This document shows, piece after piece, positions 16,502 through 27,094 of a stretch of 64,000 nt of DNA. The notes under the pieces were generated by a model. That model was not told the DNA's origin. It made no database searches and saw nothing but the letters and a program-made list of their open reading frames with translations. The position numbers and the translations under genes are program-made. The stretch is from Streptomyces sp. D2-8. GTDB lineage: Bacteria; Actinomycetota; Actinomycetes; Streptomycetales; Streptomycetaceae. Location of the stretch: assembly GCF_023184515.1 (NCBI RefSeq), contig NZ_JAAHBP010000003.1, positions 62,001-126,000 of the forward strand, in the 5' to 3' direction. Every line of letters starts with the position of its first letter. Within the stretch, counting starts at the first letter, position 1.

Positions 16502-17368
16502 ATGCCCACCTTCTCCGCTCCCGACGGCACGGTCCTCGCCTACCACGTGACCGGAGAAGGCCCGCCCTTGCTCTGTCTCCCGGGCGGCCCCATGCAGGAC
16601 TCCGTCTACCTGGGGGACCTGGGCGGTCTCACGGCCCACCGCACCCTGATCCGGCTGGACCTCCGGGGCACGGGCCACTCCACGGTGCCGCGGGACCCGG
16701 CGTCGTACCGCTGTGACCGGCAGGTCGGCGATGTCGAGGCGCTGCGTGCGGAGTTGGGCCTGAAGCGGGTCGATCTGCTCGGGCACTCCGCCGGGGCGAA
16801 CCTGGCCGTGCTGTACGCGGCCCGGCATCCGCAGCGGGTAGGGCAGCTCGTGCTCGTCACGCCCAGCGTCTTCGCCGTCGGCCTCGCCATCACCGGCGAG
16901 GACCGGCTGGAGACGGCCCGTCTGCGCCGGGGCGAACCGTGGTTCGCCCCGGCGTACGCGTCCTTGGAGGCCGTCACCTCCGGCCGCGCGGCGCCCGCCG
17001 ACTGGGACGCCGTCGCCCCGTTCTGGTTCGGCCGGTGGGACGACGAGGCGCGGGAGTTCCGTGTGGCGGAGCAGCGGCAGCGCAACGACGAGGCCGCGGC
17101 CCTGTATGCCTCGGAGGGCGCCTTCGAGCCCGAGGGCACGCGTGCCGCCCTCGCCGCGTTCACTGCGCCGGTCCTCGTTCTCGCCGGGGAGTACGACGTG
17201 GCCGCGCCGGTGCGCGTGATGAAGGAGTACGCCGGCCTGTTTCCGCACGCCGAACTCGTCGTGCAGAGCGAAGCGGGGCACTTCCCGTGGCGGGACGGGC
17301 CGGAGGCGTTCGTGACGGCGCCGGCGGCCTTCCGGGATCAGGCGTTGGCCGGCCCGCCCGGCACATAG
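16502..17368 (+). CDS. Alpha/beta hydrolase (proline iminopeptidase-like)
   Basis: A 288-residue cytoplasmic alpha/beta-hydrolase. The nucleophile elbow is GHSAGAN (Ser about 99), the acid is Asp in AGEYDVAAP and the catalytic His is in EAGHFPWRDG. The GGPMQDSVYLGDLGGL and DLRGTGHS blocks near the N-terminus give the oxyanion region seen in proline iminopeptidases and related esterases. ATG 16502 is preferred over TTG 16466. The 3' end overlaps the convergent ATPase gene by 31 bases. Substrate unknown. Confidence 0.8.
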   Translation: MPTFSAPDGTVLAYHVTGEGPPLLCLPGGPMQDSVYLGDLGGLTAHRTLIRLDLRGTGHSTVPRDPASYRCDRQVGDVEALRAELGLKRVDLLGHSAGANLAVLYAARHPQRVGQLVLVTPSVFAVGLAITGEDRLETARLRRGEPWFAPAYASLEAVTSGRAAPADWDAVAPFWFGRWDDEAREFRVAEQRQRNDEAAALYASEGAFEPEGTRAALAAFTAPVLVLAGEYDVAAPVRVMKEYAGLFPHAELVVQSEAGHFPWRDGPEAFVTAPAAFRDQALAGPPGT

Positions 17369-18297
17369 GCCGGGTCCACCTGCCCCGCCAGATCCTCCCC
17401 CGTGCGGGCATCCGCCCAGGCCCGGACGTTGCGCAGGTGGAATTCGACCGCGTGGCGGTGGAGGCGGTCCCAGTCGCGGACCTGGGAGTCGACCGACTCG
17501 CGCAGGACCGTCAGGGCATGGCGGTTGTGCGGCTCCAACGACGCCAGTGCACCCAGTCCGGCCTCCGTGCGGCCCTGCTCGGCCGCGCGGATCCAGGGGG
17601 AGTGGACCAGGTGGGTCAGGAGGTCGTCGCCCACCTGTTCCTTGAGGAAGAGCAGGTCGTCCTCGCAGGTCACCTTGTTGCCGACGACCGCGATGCGGAT
17701 GCCGAACTGTTCCGCGTGGTCGCGGTACTGGCGGTAGACCGAGACGCCCTTGCGGGTGGGTTCCGCCACCAGGAACGTGATGTCGAAGCGTGTGAACAGG
17801 CCGGAGGCGAAGGCGTCCGCGCCCGCCGTCATGTCGACCACGACGTACTCACCGGGACCGTCCACCAGATGTCCGAGGTACAGCTCGACCGCGCTGAGCT
17901 TGGAGTGGTAGCAGGCCACGCCCAGGTCGGACTCGTCGAACTCGCCCGTCACCATGAGGGGGACGCCGCCCGCCCGGCCGACGTGCCGTGCGTGGAGTTC
18001 GTCCTCTCCGAGCGGGCGGACGAGGCGGGAGCCGCGGCCCGGTGGGGTCGTCTTGATCATCGCCTCGGGGGAGGGGATGCGCGGGTTGTCGCCCCGGAGG
18101 AAGTTCTTGATCTCCGGCACGTGTGTGCCCAGGGGAGGGGCGGATTCCTCCTGGCCGCCGAGCGCCTCGGCCAAGTGCTGGTTGATGTCGCCGTCGATGG
18201 CGAGGACCGGGGCGCCGGAGCGCGCCAGGTGGCGGGAGAAGAGCGCGGACAGCGTGGTCTTGCCGCTGCCGCCCTTACCGACGAACGCGACCCTCAC
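17338..18297 (-). CDS. CooC/ParA-like ATP-binding protein
   Basis: A 319-residue P-loop ATPase of the SIMIBI class (CooC/MinD group). The deviant Walker A motif KGGSGKTT lies at residues 8-15, followed by LAIDGDINQHL, the switch VVVDMTAGADAF and the base-recognition-like AVVGNKV. CooC-type proteins help insert nickel or other metals; others are regulators. GTG 18297 is the only sensible start, directly before the P-loop. A Zur-box-like sequence lies 17 bp upstream (18314-18328), which would tie the gene to zinc supply. Next to it, divergently, is a solute-binding lipoprotein. A metal-related role is inference from these two facts. Confidence 0.75.
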   Translation of the reverse strand: MRVAFVGKGGSGKTTLSALFSRHLARSGAPVLAIDGDINQHLAEALGGQEESAPPLGTHVPEIKNFLRGDNPRIPSPEAMIKTTPPGRGSRLVRPLGEDELHARHVGRAGGVPLMVTGEFDESDLGVACYHSKLSAVELYLGHLVDGPGEYVVVDMTAGADAFASGLFTRFDITFLVAEPTRKGVSVYRQYRDHAEQFGIRIAVVGNKVTCEDDLLFLKEQVGDDLLTHLVHSPWIRAAEQGRTEAGLGALASLEPHNRHALTVLRESVDSQVRDWDRLHRHAVEFHLRNVRAWADARTGEDLAGQVDPAYVPGGPANA

Positions 18298-18313
18298 GAC
18301 CGCCCCACCGTTT

Positions 18314-18328
18314 TGAAAATGGATGTCA
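18314..18328. promoter_or_regulatory. Zur-box-like palindrome between the CooC-like and lipoprotein genes
   Basis: TGAAAATGGATGTCA agrees with the Streptomyces Zur consensus TGAAAATGATTNTCA, as I recall it, at all but two positions. It sits 17 bp before the GTG of the minus-strand ATPase gene, where a repressor would block transcription, and about 140 bp before the divergent lipoprotein gene. Confidence 0.45.
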
Positions 18329-18470
18329 TGTGGTCAGGTTTAGGGAGTGATCCTCGTCGGTGTCAAATCGCCTACTCCGTATGGGATTTGAAAGCGCCGT
18401 CGGCCCGTGTCACCCGGTTGAACGGCGTGTTCCGTTTGATGCCTATGCTGTGCAAGTGCGTCAGTAGAGC

Positions 18471-19970
18471 ATCAAGAGCCGCCTCCGGTTCCTCACCGCC
18501 CTTGCCCTCGTGCCGTGTCTGGCCGGCTGCTTCGTCTCCCCCGGCGGGGAGTCGTCGTCGGAGGGCGGGCCGTCGGGGGCGCGGCTGCACGTCGCCCTCG
18601 CCTTTCCGCCCGCCGAGAACTTCTCGCCGTACGGAGCCGACGCCACGCTGCTCAGCCGGCTCGGCGTCACCGAAGGGCTGACCGCTCTGGACGACAACGG
18701 GGCCGCAGTCCCCGCGCTCGCCCGGTCCTGGCGCCGGGAGAGCGGCCGCACCTGGCGGTTCACCCTGCGCGAAGCCGCCTTCCAGGACGGCACGGACGTC
18801 ACCCCCGCCGCCGTGGCCACCGCGCTCACCCATGCCGCGAAGGCCGAGCCCGCACCCGCCGCCCTCGCAGGCGTCACCCTCAGCGCGAAGACCGACGGCG
18901 ACAGCGGCATCCGCATCACCACCGCCGCGCCCGACCCCGTCCTGCCCGTGCGGCTGGCCGGTCCGAGCATGGCGATCCTCTCCCCGAAGGCGTACGCGAA
19001 GAAGGGCGACCCCACCCCCGTCGGCACGGCCACCGGGCCCTTCGAGATCACCGAGGTCAACAGCGGCGGCTCCGCCACCCTCGACCGCTTCGGCGACTAC
19101 TGGGGCGGCCTCGCCCACGCCTCCGGCATCGACGCGCGCTTCGTCAAGGACGGCACCGCACGCGCCAACGCCGTCCGCACCGGCGACGTCGACATCGCCG
19201 AGGCGATCCCCGTAGCCCAGGCCGCCACGCTCGACAAGGCCACCCTGGAGGAAGCCGGCACCACCCGGACCACCAGCCTGCAGCTCAACACGCAGACCGG
19301 GCCCTTCAAGGACCCGGAGCTGCGCGCCGCCGCCCGCTCGGCGATCGACTCCTCCGCCCTCGTCAAAGGCGTCTTCGAGGGGTACGCCGACCCGGGCGCC
19401 GGCATCTTCGGACCCGCCGTCACCTGGGCCGGGAGCAAGCGTGTGAAGCCGGCCGGGCGCGCGAAGGCCGCCCGGCCCGACGGTGCGTCGATCACCCTCG
19501 CCACCTACGACAACCGGCCGGAGCTCCCCGAGGTCGCCCAGGTCGTGCAACAGCAGCTCCGGAAGGCCGGCTTCACGGTGAAGCTGGAGGTGCGCGAGTA
19601 CTCGCGGCTGGAGAGTGACGCGCTCGCCGGGAAGTTCGACGCGTTCATCGGCGCCCGCAACAGCCTCCTGGACACCGGCGATCCGGTCGGCGTCCTCGGC
19701 AGTGACTACACCTGCGACGGCGCCTACAACCTGGCCCGGTTGTGCGACAAGATAGCCGACCGGGCCGTCGCCGAGGCCGTCAGGACCGACGGCACCGGTG
19801 AGCGCCAGGACGCCGCCATGGCCGCCGAGGCCGCGATCCTCGGCACGGACGCGGTCGTGCCGCTGGCCCACCAGCGGATCATCGCCGGTGTCTCCACCGA
19901 GGTCCGGGGCGTGCTGCTCGACCCGTACGAGCGGACCCTGGTGGGCACAGGGACGCGAACGCGACACTGA
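18471..19970 (+). CDS. ABC transporter solute-binding lipoprotein (peptide/nickel family 5)
   Basis: A surface lipoprotein of the SBP_bac_5 type, about 499 residues, that would deliver a peptide, opine or metal chelate to an ABC permease. The family is evident from GLTALDDNGAAVPALARSW, TWRFTLREAAFQDGTDVTP and FEITEVNSGGSATLDRFGDYW. A full lipoprotein signal peptide (KSRLR, hydrophobic core, lipobox LAGC) is encoded in frame, but it begins at ATC 18471, preceded by an in-frame TAG at 18465. The first standard start, GTG 18510, would leave only six residues before the cysteine. I therefore extend to 18471 and flag the start. No permease genes lie nearby. Confidence 0.75.
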   Translation: MKSRLRFLTALALVPCLAGCFVSPGGESSSEGGPSGARLHVALAFPPAENFSPYGADATLLSRLGVTEGLTALDDNGAAVPALARSWRRESGRTWRFTLREAAFQDGTDVTPAAVATALTHAAKAEPAPAALAGVTLSAKTDGDSGIRITTAAPDPVLPVRLAGPSMAILSPKAYAKKGDPTPVGTATGPFEITEVNSGGSATLDRFGDYWGGLAHASGIDARFVKDGTARANAVRTGDVDIAEAIPVAQAATLDKATLEEAGTTRTTSLQLNTQTGPFKDPELRAAARSAIDSSALVKGVFEGYADPGAGIFGPAVTWAGSKRVKPAGRAKAARPDGASITLATYDNRPELPEVAQVVQQQLRKAGFTVKLEVREYSRLESDALAGKFDAFIGARNSLLDTGDPVGVLGSDYTCDGAYNLARLCDKIADRAVAEAVRTDGTGERQDAAMAAEAAILGTDAVVPLAHQRIIAGVSTEVRGVLLDPYERTLVGTGTRTRH

Positions 19971-19978
19971 CCGGAGTC

Positions 19979-20380
19979 TCAGGCGGGCAGCCTCATGTCG
20001 ATCACGCAGCCGATCTCGACGAGCTGCCCGGGAAAGGTCAGTTCGGTGACGCCCAGGGCCGTGCTGACCGGGCGATGGGCGCCGAAGTAGGCCCGGTTGC
20101 CCTTCGCCACCGCCTCGGCGTTGTGTACCAGGTCCACCAGGTACAGCGTCTGGGAGACGATCTGGTTGCGGGTGGCGCCGTAGTGGGCCAGGACCTTGTC
20201 GAGGTTGACGTAGGTCTGCTCGAGCTGGGCGGCGACGTCGTCCTCCGGGTGGAAGACGCCCGCCTCGTCGAACGAGAGCTGCCCGGAGACGTGGATCAGG
20301 TCGCCGGACCTGATCGCCTGCGTGTAGCCGAAGTGGCTCTCGGCCGGTATGCCGTGGTCGTAGACGTCGAGCGTGGTCAT
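19979..20380 (-). CDS. RidA family protein (enamine/imine deaminase-like)
   Basis: A 133-residue YjgF/RidA-family protein. These trimeric enzymes hydrolyse reactive enamine/imine intermediates of amino-acid metabolism. Family blocks are GDLIHVSGQLSFDEAG, a central LDKVLAHYGATRNQIVS and VSTALGVTELTFPGQLVEIG. The usual catalytic Arg of the RPxR motif is replaced: the sequence reads HRPVSTALGV, so activity may differ. ATG 20380 follows GGAAGGAA by 8 nt. It is divergent from an HxlR regulator, which probably controls it through the dyad at 20413-20447. Confidence 0.85.
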   Translation of the reverse strand: MTTLDVYDHGIPAESHFGYTQAIRSGDLIHVSGQLSFDEAGVFHPEDDVAAQLEQTYVNLDKVLAHYGATRNQIVSQTLYLVDLVHNAEAVAKGNRAYFGAHRPVSTALGVTELTFPGQLVEIGCVIDMRLPA

Positions 20381-20412
20381 GATGCGGTTCCTTCCGTCGA
20401 GCACGGACTCGT

Positions 20413-20447
20413 ACTCTCTTGCGGTTACTCGGAAACCGTAGGAGAGT
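20413..20447. promoter_or_regulatory. Nested inverted repeat in the RidA/HxlR divergent promoter
   Basis: An outer pair ACTCTC (20413-20418) / GAGAGT (20442-20447) encloses an inner pair CGGTT (20422-20426) / AACCG (20434-20438), all on one dyad axis. The position between the two divergent genes fits an HxlR operator. Confidence 0.5.
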
Positions 20448-20493
20448 GACCGCCTACCTGGAAGAACGCACTTTTCAGTGACTGGGGAACCAG

Positions 20494-20874
20494 ATGGTGA
20501 CCAAGCAGTTGAGGGACCTGCCCGGGAACGCGGACCTGCGGAGGGCGGACTCCCTGGCGCGGGAGATCTTCTCCGACGTGGCCAACAAGTGGGCGCTTCT
20601 GATCATCGAGGCGCTCGGGGAACGCACTCTGCGCTTCAGCGAGTTGCGCGACGAGGTCGAGGGCGTCAGCCACAAGATGCTCACCCAGAACCTGCGGATG
20701 CTGGAGCGCAACGGCCTGGTCGACCGGAAGGTGCACCCCACCGTGCCGCCCAAGGTCGAGTACACGCTCACCGAGCCGGGCCGGGCGCTGCGCGCCACGG
20801 TCGACGCGATCTGCGGCTGGACCCACCAGTACCTCGGGCACATCGAGACGGCGCGGGGGCGCTTCGGCACCTGA
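20494..20874 (+). CDS. HxlR-family transcriptional regulator
   Basis: A 126-residue winged-helix regulator. The HxlR core is clear: NKWALLIIEALGERTLRFSE, then GVSHKMLTQNLRMLERNGLV (recognition helix) and KVEYTLTEPGRAL (wing). Members sense reactive aldehydes, quinones or flavins and control a divergent enzyme gene. Here the divergent gene is a RidA protein 113 bp away, with a dyad in between. ATG 20494 has GGGGAA upstream. Confidence 0.9.
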   Translation: MVTKQLRDLPGNADLRRADSLAREIFSDVANKWALLIIEALGERTLRFSELRDEVEGVSHKMLTQNLRMLERNGLVDRKVHPTVPPKVEYTLTEPGRALRATVDAICGWTHQYLGHIETARGRFGT

Positions 20875-20894
20875 CCGGCACCGGCGGCCGGGCG

Positions 20895-21653
20895 TCAGCT
20901 CGCGACCAGTTCCCGCACCTGACGGGGGGCCGCCGGCTCCTCGACGCGGGAGGTCCGGTACAGCCACAGCACGTCACGCCCGAACGACCAGACCAGCAGG
21001 CCCAGGGCCAGGGCCGCGACGCCGAAGTTGGCCGCGTAGGGCAGCAGATCGGCGCCCGCCAGCAGCAGGAGCACACCCTGGAGCGCGGCGACGGTCTTGC
21101 GGGCGGTGCTCGGCGGGAGCGCGGCGTTCAGCCAGGGCCACACCTTGGCCGCGGCGACGAAGACGTAGCGCATGCCGCCGATCAGCAGCACCCACGGGCC
21201 CAGTTGCATCGACACGTACACGCTCAGCACCAGGATCAGGAACGCGTCGACCTCCATGTCGAAACGCGCGCCCAGCGGGGTCGAGGTACCGGTGCGGCGG
21301 GCGACCTTGCCGTCCACGCCGTCGAGGATCAGCGCCACCGCCGTCAGGCCGACGAACAGCGACACGGGCGGTGAGCTCTGGAAGGAGTCGGCGACCAGGG
21401 CGGTGACCCCGCCGACGAGGGTCGCCCGGCCGAGAGTGACCCGGTTGGCCGCGCCGAACGAGCGCAACCGGGAGCGGTGCAGGGCCCGGGAGAGCACCGC
21501 CCAGGTGGCGATCGCGAACGCGAGGCCCGTCAGCCAGCCCGCCGGCCCCATCCCGATCGCCGTGCCGATCAGGGCCAGCAGCAGGACCTGCACGCCCGCC
21601 CCCAGGGCGGTCTCCTGCTGGAGCCTCGCGTCGTAAGTGTTGTTCAGGGCCAC
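20895..21653 (-). CDS. CDP-alcohol phosphatidyltransferase family membrane protein
   Basis: A 252-residue integral membrane enzyme that would transfer a phospho-alcohol group from a CDP-activated lipid or alcohol. The family motif is complete: DGKVAR, eight residues, G, three, D, three, D (within residues about 115-137). Several hydrophobic helices flank it (about 21-55, 75-110, 140-165, 185-235). GTG 21653 is preceded by GGAGGGTG. It faces the dehydrogenase/PTPS-homologue operon from a 108-bp divergent promoter region and is probably part of the same pathway, which would make the product lipid-linked. Donor and acceptor are unknown. Confidence 0.85.
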   Translation of the reverse strand: MALNNTYDARLQQETALGAGVQVLLLALIGTAIGMGPAGWLTGLAFAIATWAVLSRALHRSRLRSFGAANRVTLGRATLVGGVTALVADSFQSSPPVSLFVGLTAVALILDGVDGKVARRTGTSTPLGARFDMEVDAFLILVLSVYVSMQLGPWVLLIGGMRYVFVAAAKVWPWLNAALPPSTARKTVAALQGVLLLLAGADLLPYAANFGVAALALGLLVWSFGRDVLWLYRTSRVEEPAAPRQVRELVAS

Positions 21654-21761
21654 CGAACACCCTCCGGCCGTGTGACAGAGTCGATCAACGCCGCTACGTT
21701 GTGCGCGGCCTGTGCACCCCTCGGTACGCAAGCAGCTTCCCGATCGTTCAGGAGGACTTCG

Positions 21762-24509
<2,748 letters not shown>

Positions 24510-24513
<4 letters not shown>

Positions 24514-25661
24514 CGAACCCGGCGACGACGACCCAGCAGAGCGGGGCGATCCCGGTACAGCCCGGGCCGAGGGAGGTCACGGGTGTGACGGACAGCGCGA
24601 TGCCGGGCGGGAAGCCCGGTCCGGGGCAGGCCGCCGAGGCCCTGCTCCCGGGCGTGGGCCCCGACGGCGAGTCCGCGGCGAGGCAGGCCCGGAACGCCGT
24701 GATCCCGGGGCTGGGCTCCAGCGTGGAGTTCGCTCCGGGCCAGGTCCCCGGGGCCGTCATCCCCGGCGCGGGCCCCAGCGGCAAGCCCGGCTCGCGGCCG
24801 ACCGTCAAACTGCGTGAGGCCAACCCGGAGGATCCGCCCCGGTACGCGCCCGAGTGGCTGGAGTTGCGGGAGCCGGCCGATGCCGCCGCGCGGGCGCACG
24901 ACCTGCTCGACCCGCTGCGGATCCGGCTCGCCAACCTGCCCGGCAAGTCGGGCGTCGTCATCCACGACCTGGGCTGCGGCACCGGCTCCATGGGCCGCTG
25001 GCTCGCGCCCCGCCTGGACGGCACCCAGCACTGGATCCTGCACGACCGCGACCCCTACCTGCTGCACTTCGCCGCCGTCTCCTCCCCGCGCTCGGCCGCC
25101 GACGGCAGCCGGGTCTCCGTGGAGACGCGGCGCGGTGACGTCGCCCGCCTCACCCCGGACGCCCTGCAGGGCGCGTCCCTGGTGACGGCGTCGGCCCTGC
25201 TGGACGTCCTCACCCGCGAGGAGGTCGACACCCTCGCCGCCGCGTGCGCCGGAGCCGGCTGCCCCGCCCTGCTGACCCTGTCCGTCGCCGGGCGGGTGGA
25301 ACTGACCCCGTCCCACCCGCTGGACGCGGAGCTCGCCCAGGCGTTCAACGACCACCAGCGCCGCGACGGCCTGCTCGGCCCCGACGCGGTCACGGCGGCG
25401 GCCGAGGCGTTCTCCGAGCACGGCGCGACCGTACGGCTGCACCCGAGTGCCTGGCGGCTCGGCCCCGAGCAGGCGGCGCTCACCGAGCAGTGGCTGCGCG
25501 GCTGGGTCGGCGCCGCCGTCGAGGAGCGCCCCGAGCTGCGGGCCGAAGCCGACGTCTACCTGACCAACCGGCTGGCGGCCTGCGCGGCGGGCGAGTTGCA
25601 CGTCACCGTCCACCACGTCGACCTCCTGGCCCTGTCCCGCCCGGCGGGCGGAGCGTCATGA
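24510..25661 (+). CDS. SAM-dependent methyltransferase with repeat-containing N-terminus
   Basis: A 383-residue class I methyltransferase. The SAM motif I is VIHDLGCGTGSMGRW (about residues 150-164), with DRDPYLL for motif II and ALLDVLTREEVDTL after the fourth strand. The first about 100 residues are low-complexity and made of a 19-residue repeat starting ALLPG/AVIPG at 44, 63 and 82, absent from ordinary methyltransferases. It is translationally coupled on both sides (ATGA overlaps). The substrate is unknown; methylation of the pathway product is inferred from the context. Confidence 0.8.
24639..24809. repeat. 57-nt periodic coding repeat in the methyltransferase gene
   Basis: Units start at 24639, 24696 and 24753, exactly 57 nt (19 codons) apart, each encoding A(L/V)(L/I)PGxG followed by a Pro/Gly-rich tail; the third unit is degenerate. 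The exact period points to tandem duplication. Confidence 0.7.
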
Positions 25662-27094
25662 GCCCCCAGGCGACGGGAACGCGCCCGCGCACCACGCTCT
25701 CCGGGACCCCCCGGTCGCGCGCGACCGGCAGCGGCACCCGGGCGCCCGCGGTATCCCGTGCGGCGGGTACGGCCCGGGCCAAGGCGGCCGTGCCGCGCCC
25801 GGCCGTGGGTGACAGGAGTGAGCCCGTCGCCTCGGACCCGGCCGGTCCAGGCCGGACGGGCGAAGCCCCGTCGCCGGGCGCAGGGTCGGGCCGGACGGCC
25901 GAAGACCCGTCGCCAGGCGCCGGTTCGGACGGCACCGGCCCGGACGGCGACGGCGCCTCGTCGCCCGGCCCGATCCGCACGGCCCTGGCCCGGCTTGGCT
26001 CCCCCAGGGTCCGTACGCACCTCGGCACCGTCGCCGGAATCGCCATCCTGGGCGTGCTGTTCTGGCGGCTCGGTACCGGCGTCTTCCTGGACGGGCTGCG
26101 GCGGATCGACGCGGTGTCGCTGCTGCTCGCGCTCGGCATCGGGCTGGTCACCACGGTGTTCAGCGCGTGGCGGTGGGCGATCGTGGCCCGGGGGCTCCGG
26201 ATCCGGCTGCCGTTCGGGCCGGCCGTCGCCGACTACTACCGCGCGCTGTTCCTGAACGCGGCCCTGCCCGGCGGCGTCCTCGGCGATGTGCACCGGGCCG
26301 TGCGGCACGGGCAGAGCGAGGGGGATCTGCGGCGGGGCGTGAAGGCCGTCGTCCTCGAACGGGCCGCCGGGCAGATCGCGTTGTTCGCCGTCGGGGCCGT
26401 CGTCCTGCTGACCATGCCGTCCCCGGTGCTGGCCGAGACCCGGCACATCGCCCCGCTCGCGGCCCTGACCGCGCTGGGCGCACTCGCCGTCGTCCTCGCC
26501 CTGCGCATGAACCGCGCGGCACCCTCGCAGCGCGGCCGCAGGCTGCGCGCGGTCCTCGCCGAGGCCCGCGAAGGTCTGCTGTCGCGACAGAACGGGCCCG
26601 GAGTGGTTGTCTCCTCCGTGGTGGTGCTGGCAGGTTACGTCGCGATGTTCGTACTCGCCGCCCGCGTCGCCGGGACCGCCGCACCCGTGGCCGTCCTGCT
26701 GCCCCTCGCGGTTCTCGCCCTGCTGGCGATGGGCCTGCCGCTGAACGTCGGCGGCTGGGGGCCCAGGGAAGGCGTCACCGCCTGGGCGTTCGGCGCCGCG
26801 GGCCTCGGCGCCGGCCGGGGACTCGCCGTCGCGGTCGTCTACGGGGTGCTCAGCCTCGTGGCCAGCCTGCCCGGCCTGATCGTGCTCGTCGCCCGCTGGT
26901 ACGCGGGCCTGCGGGCCGGGCCCCGGTCCGTCGTACCGGACCCGCAGCCCGTCCCCGCGACCGCGGCTGACTACGCGTCGGAGGCCAGCATCGAGAAATA
27001 CGCCCCGAAGGAATCCGCGAGGCTCGCCAGGAGTTCCTTCCCCTTTTCCGCCGAACCCAGCGAAGGACGGCCGATGACACCGGAATCGGTATAG
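25658..27094 (+). CDS. Flippase-like membrane protein (lysylphosphatidylglycerol synthase TM-region family)
   Basis: A 478-residue protein. The first about 110 residues are a disordered Pro/Gly/Ala/Ser-rich segment with a 13-residue tandem repeat. It is followed by about eight hydrophobic helices of the UPF0104/MprF-type flippase fold, with the family motifs FSAWRWAIVARGL, ALPGGVLGDVHRAV, VVLERAAGQIALF and GLPLNVGGWGPREGVTAW. Such proteins move lipids or lipid-linked intermediates across the membrane. It is coupled by ATGA to the methyltransferase. The 3' end overlaps the convergent creatininase-family gene by 124 bases; in another frame a TGA at 26968-26970 would end it cleanly just before that gene, so the tail may reflect a frameshift. 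Confidence 0.8.
   Translation: MSPQATGTRPRTTLSGTPRSRATGSGTRAPAVSRAAGTARAKAAVPRPAVGDRSEPVASDPAGPGRTGEAPSPGAGSGRTAEDPSPGAGSDGTGPDGDGASSPGPIRTALARLGSPRVRTHLGTVAGIAILGVLFWRLGTGVFLDGLRRIDAVSLLLALGIGLVTTVFSAWRWAIVARGLRIRLPFGPAVADYYRALFLNAALPGGVLGDVHRAVRHGQSEGDLRRGVKAVVLERAAGQIALFAVGAVVLLTMPSPVLAETRHIAPLAALTALGALAVVLALRMNRAAPSQRGRRLRAVLAEAREGLLSRQNGPGVVVSSVVVLAGYVAMFVLAARVAGTAAPVAVLLPLAVLALLAMGLPLNVGGWGPREGVTAWAFGAAGLGAGRGLAVAVVYGVLSLVASLPGLIVLVARWYAGLRAGPRSVVPDPQPVPATAADYASEASIEKYAPKESARLARSSFPFSAEPSEGRPMTPESV
25850..25927. repeat. Two tandem 39-nt repeats in the flippase-like gene
   Basis: Units 25850-25888 and 25889-25927 encode GRTGEAPSPGAGS and GRTAEDPSPGAGS, with only a few base differences between the copies. 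They lie in the disordered N-terminal region. Confidence 0.65.
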
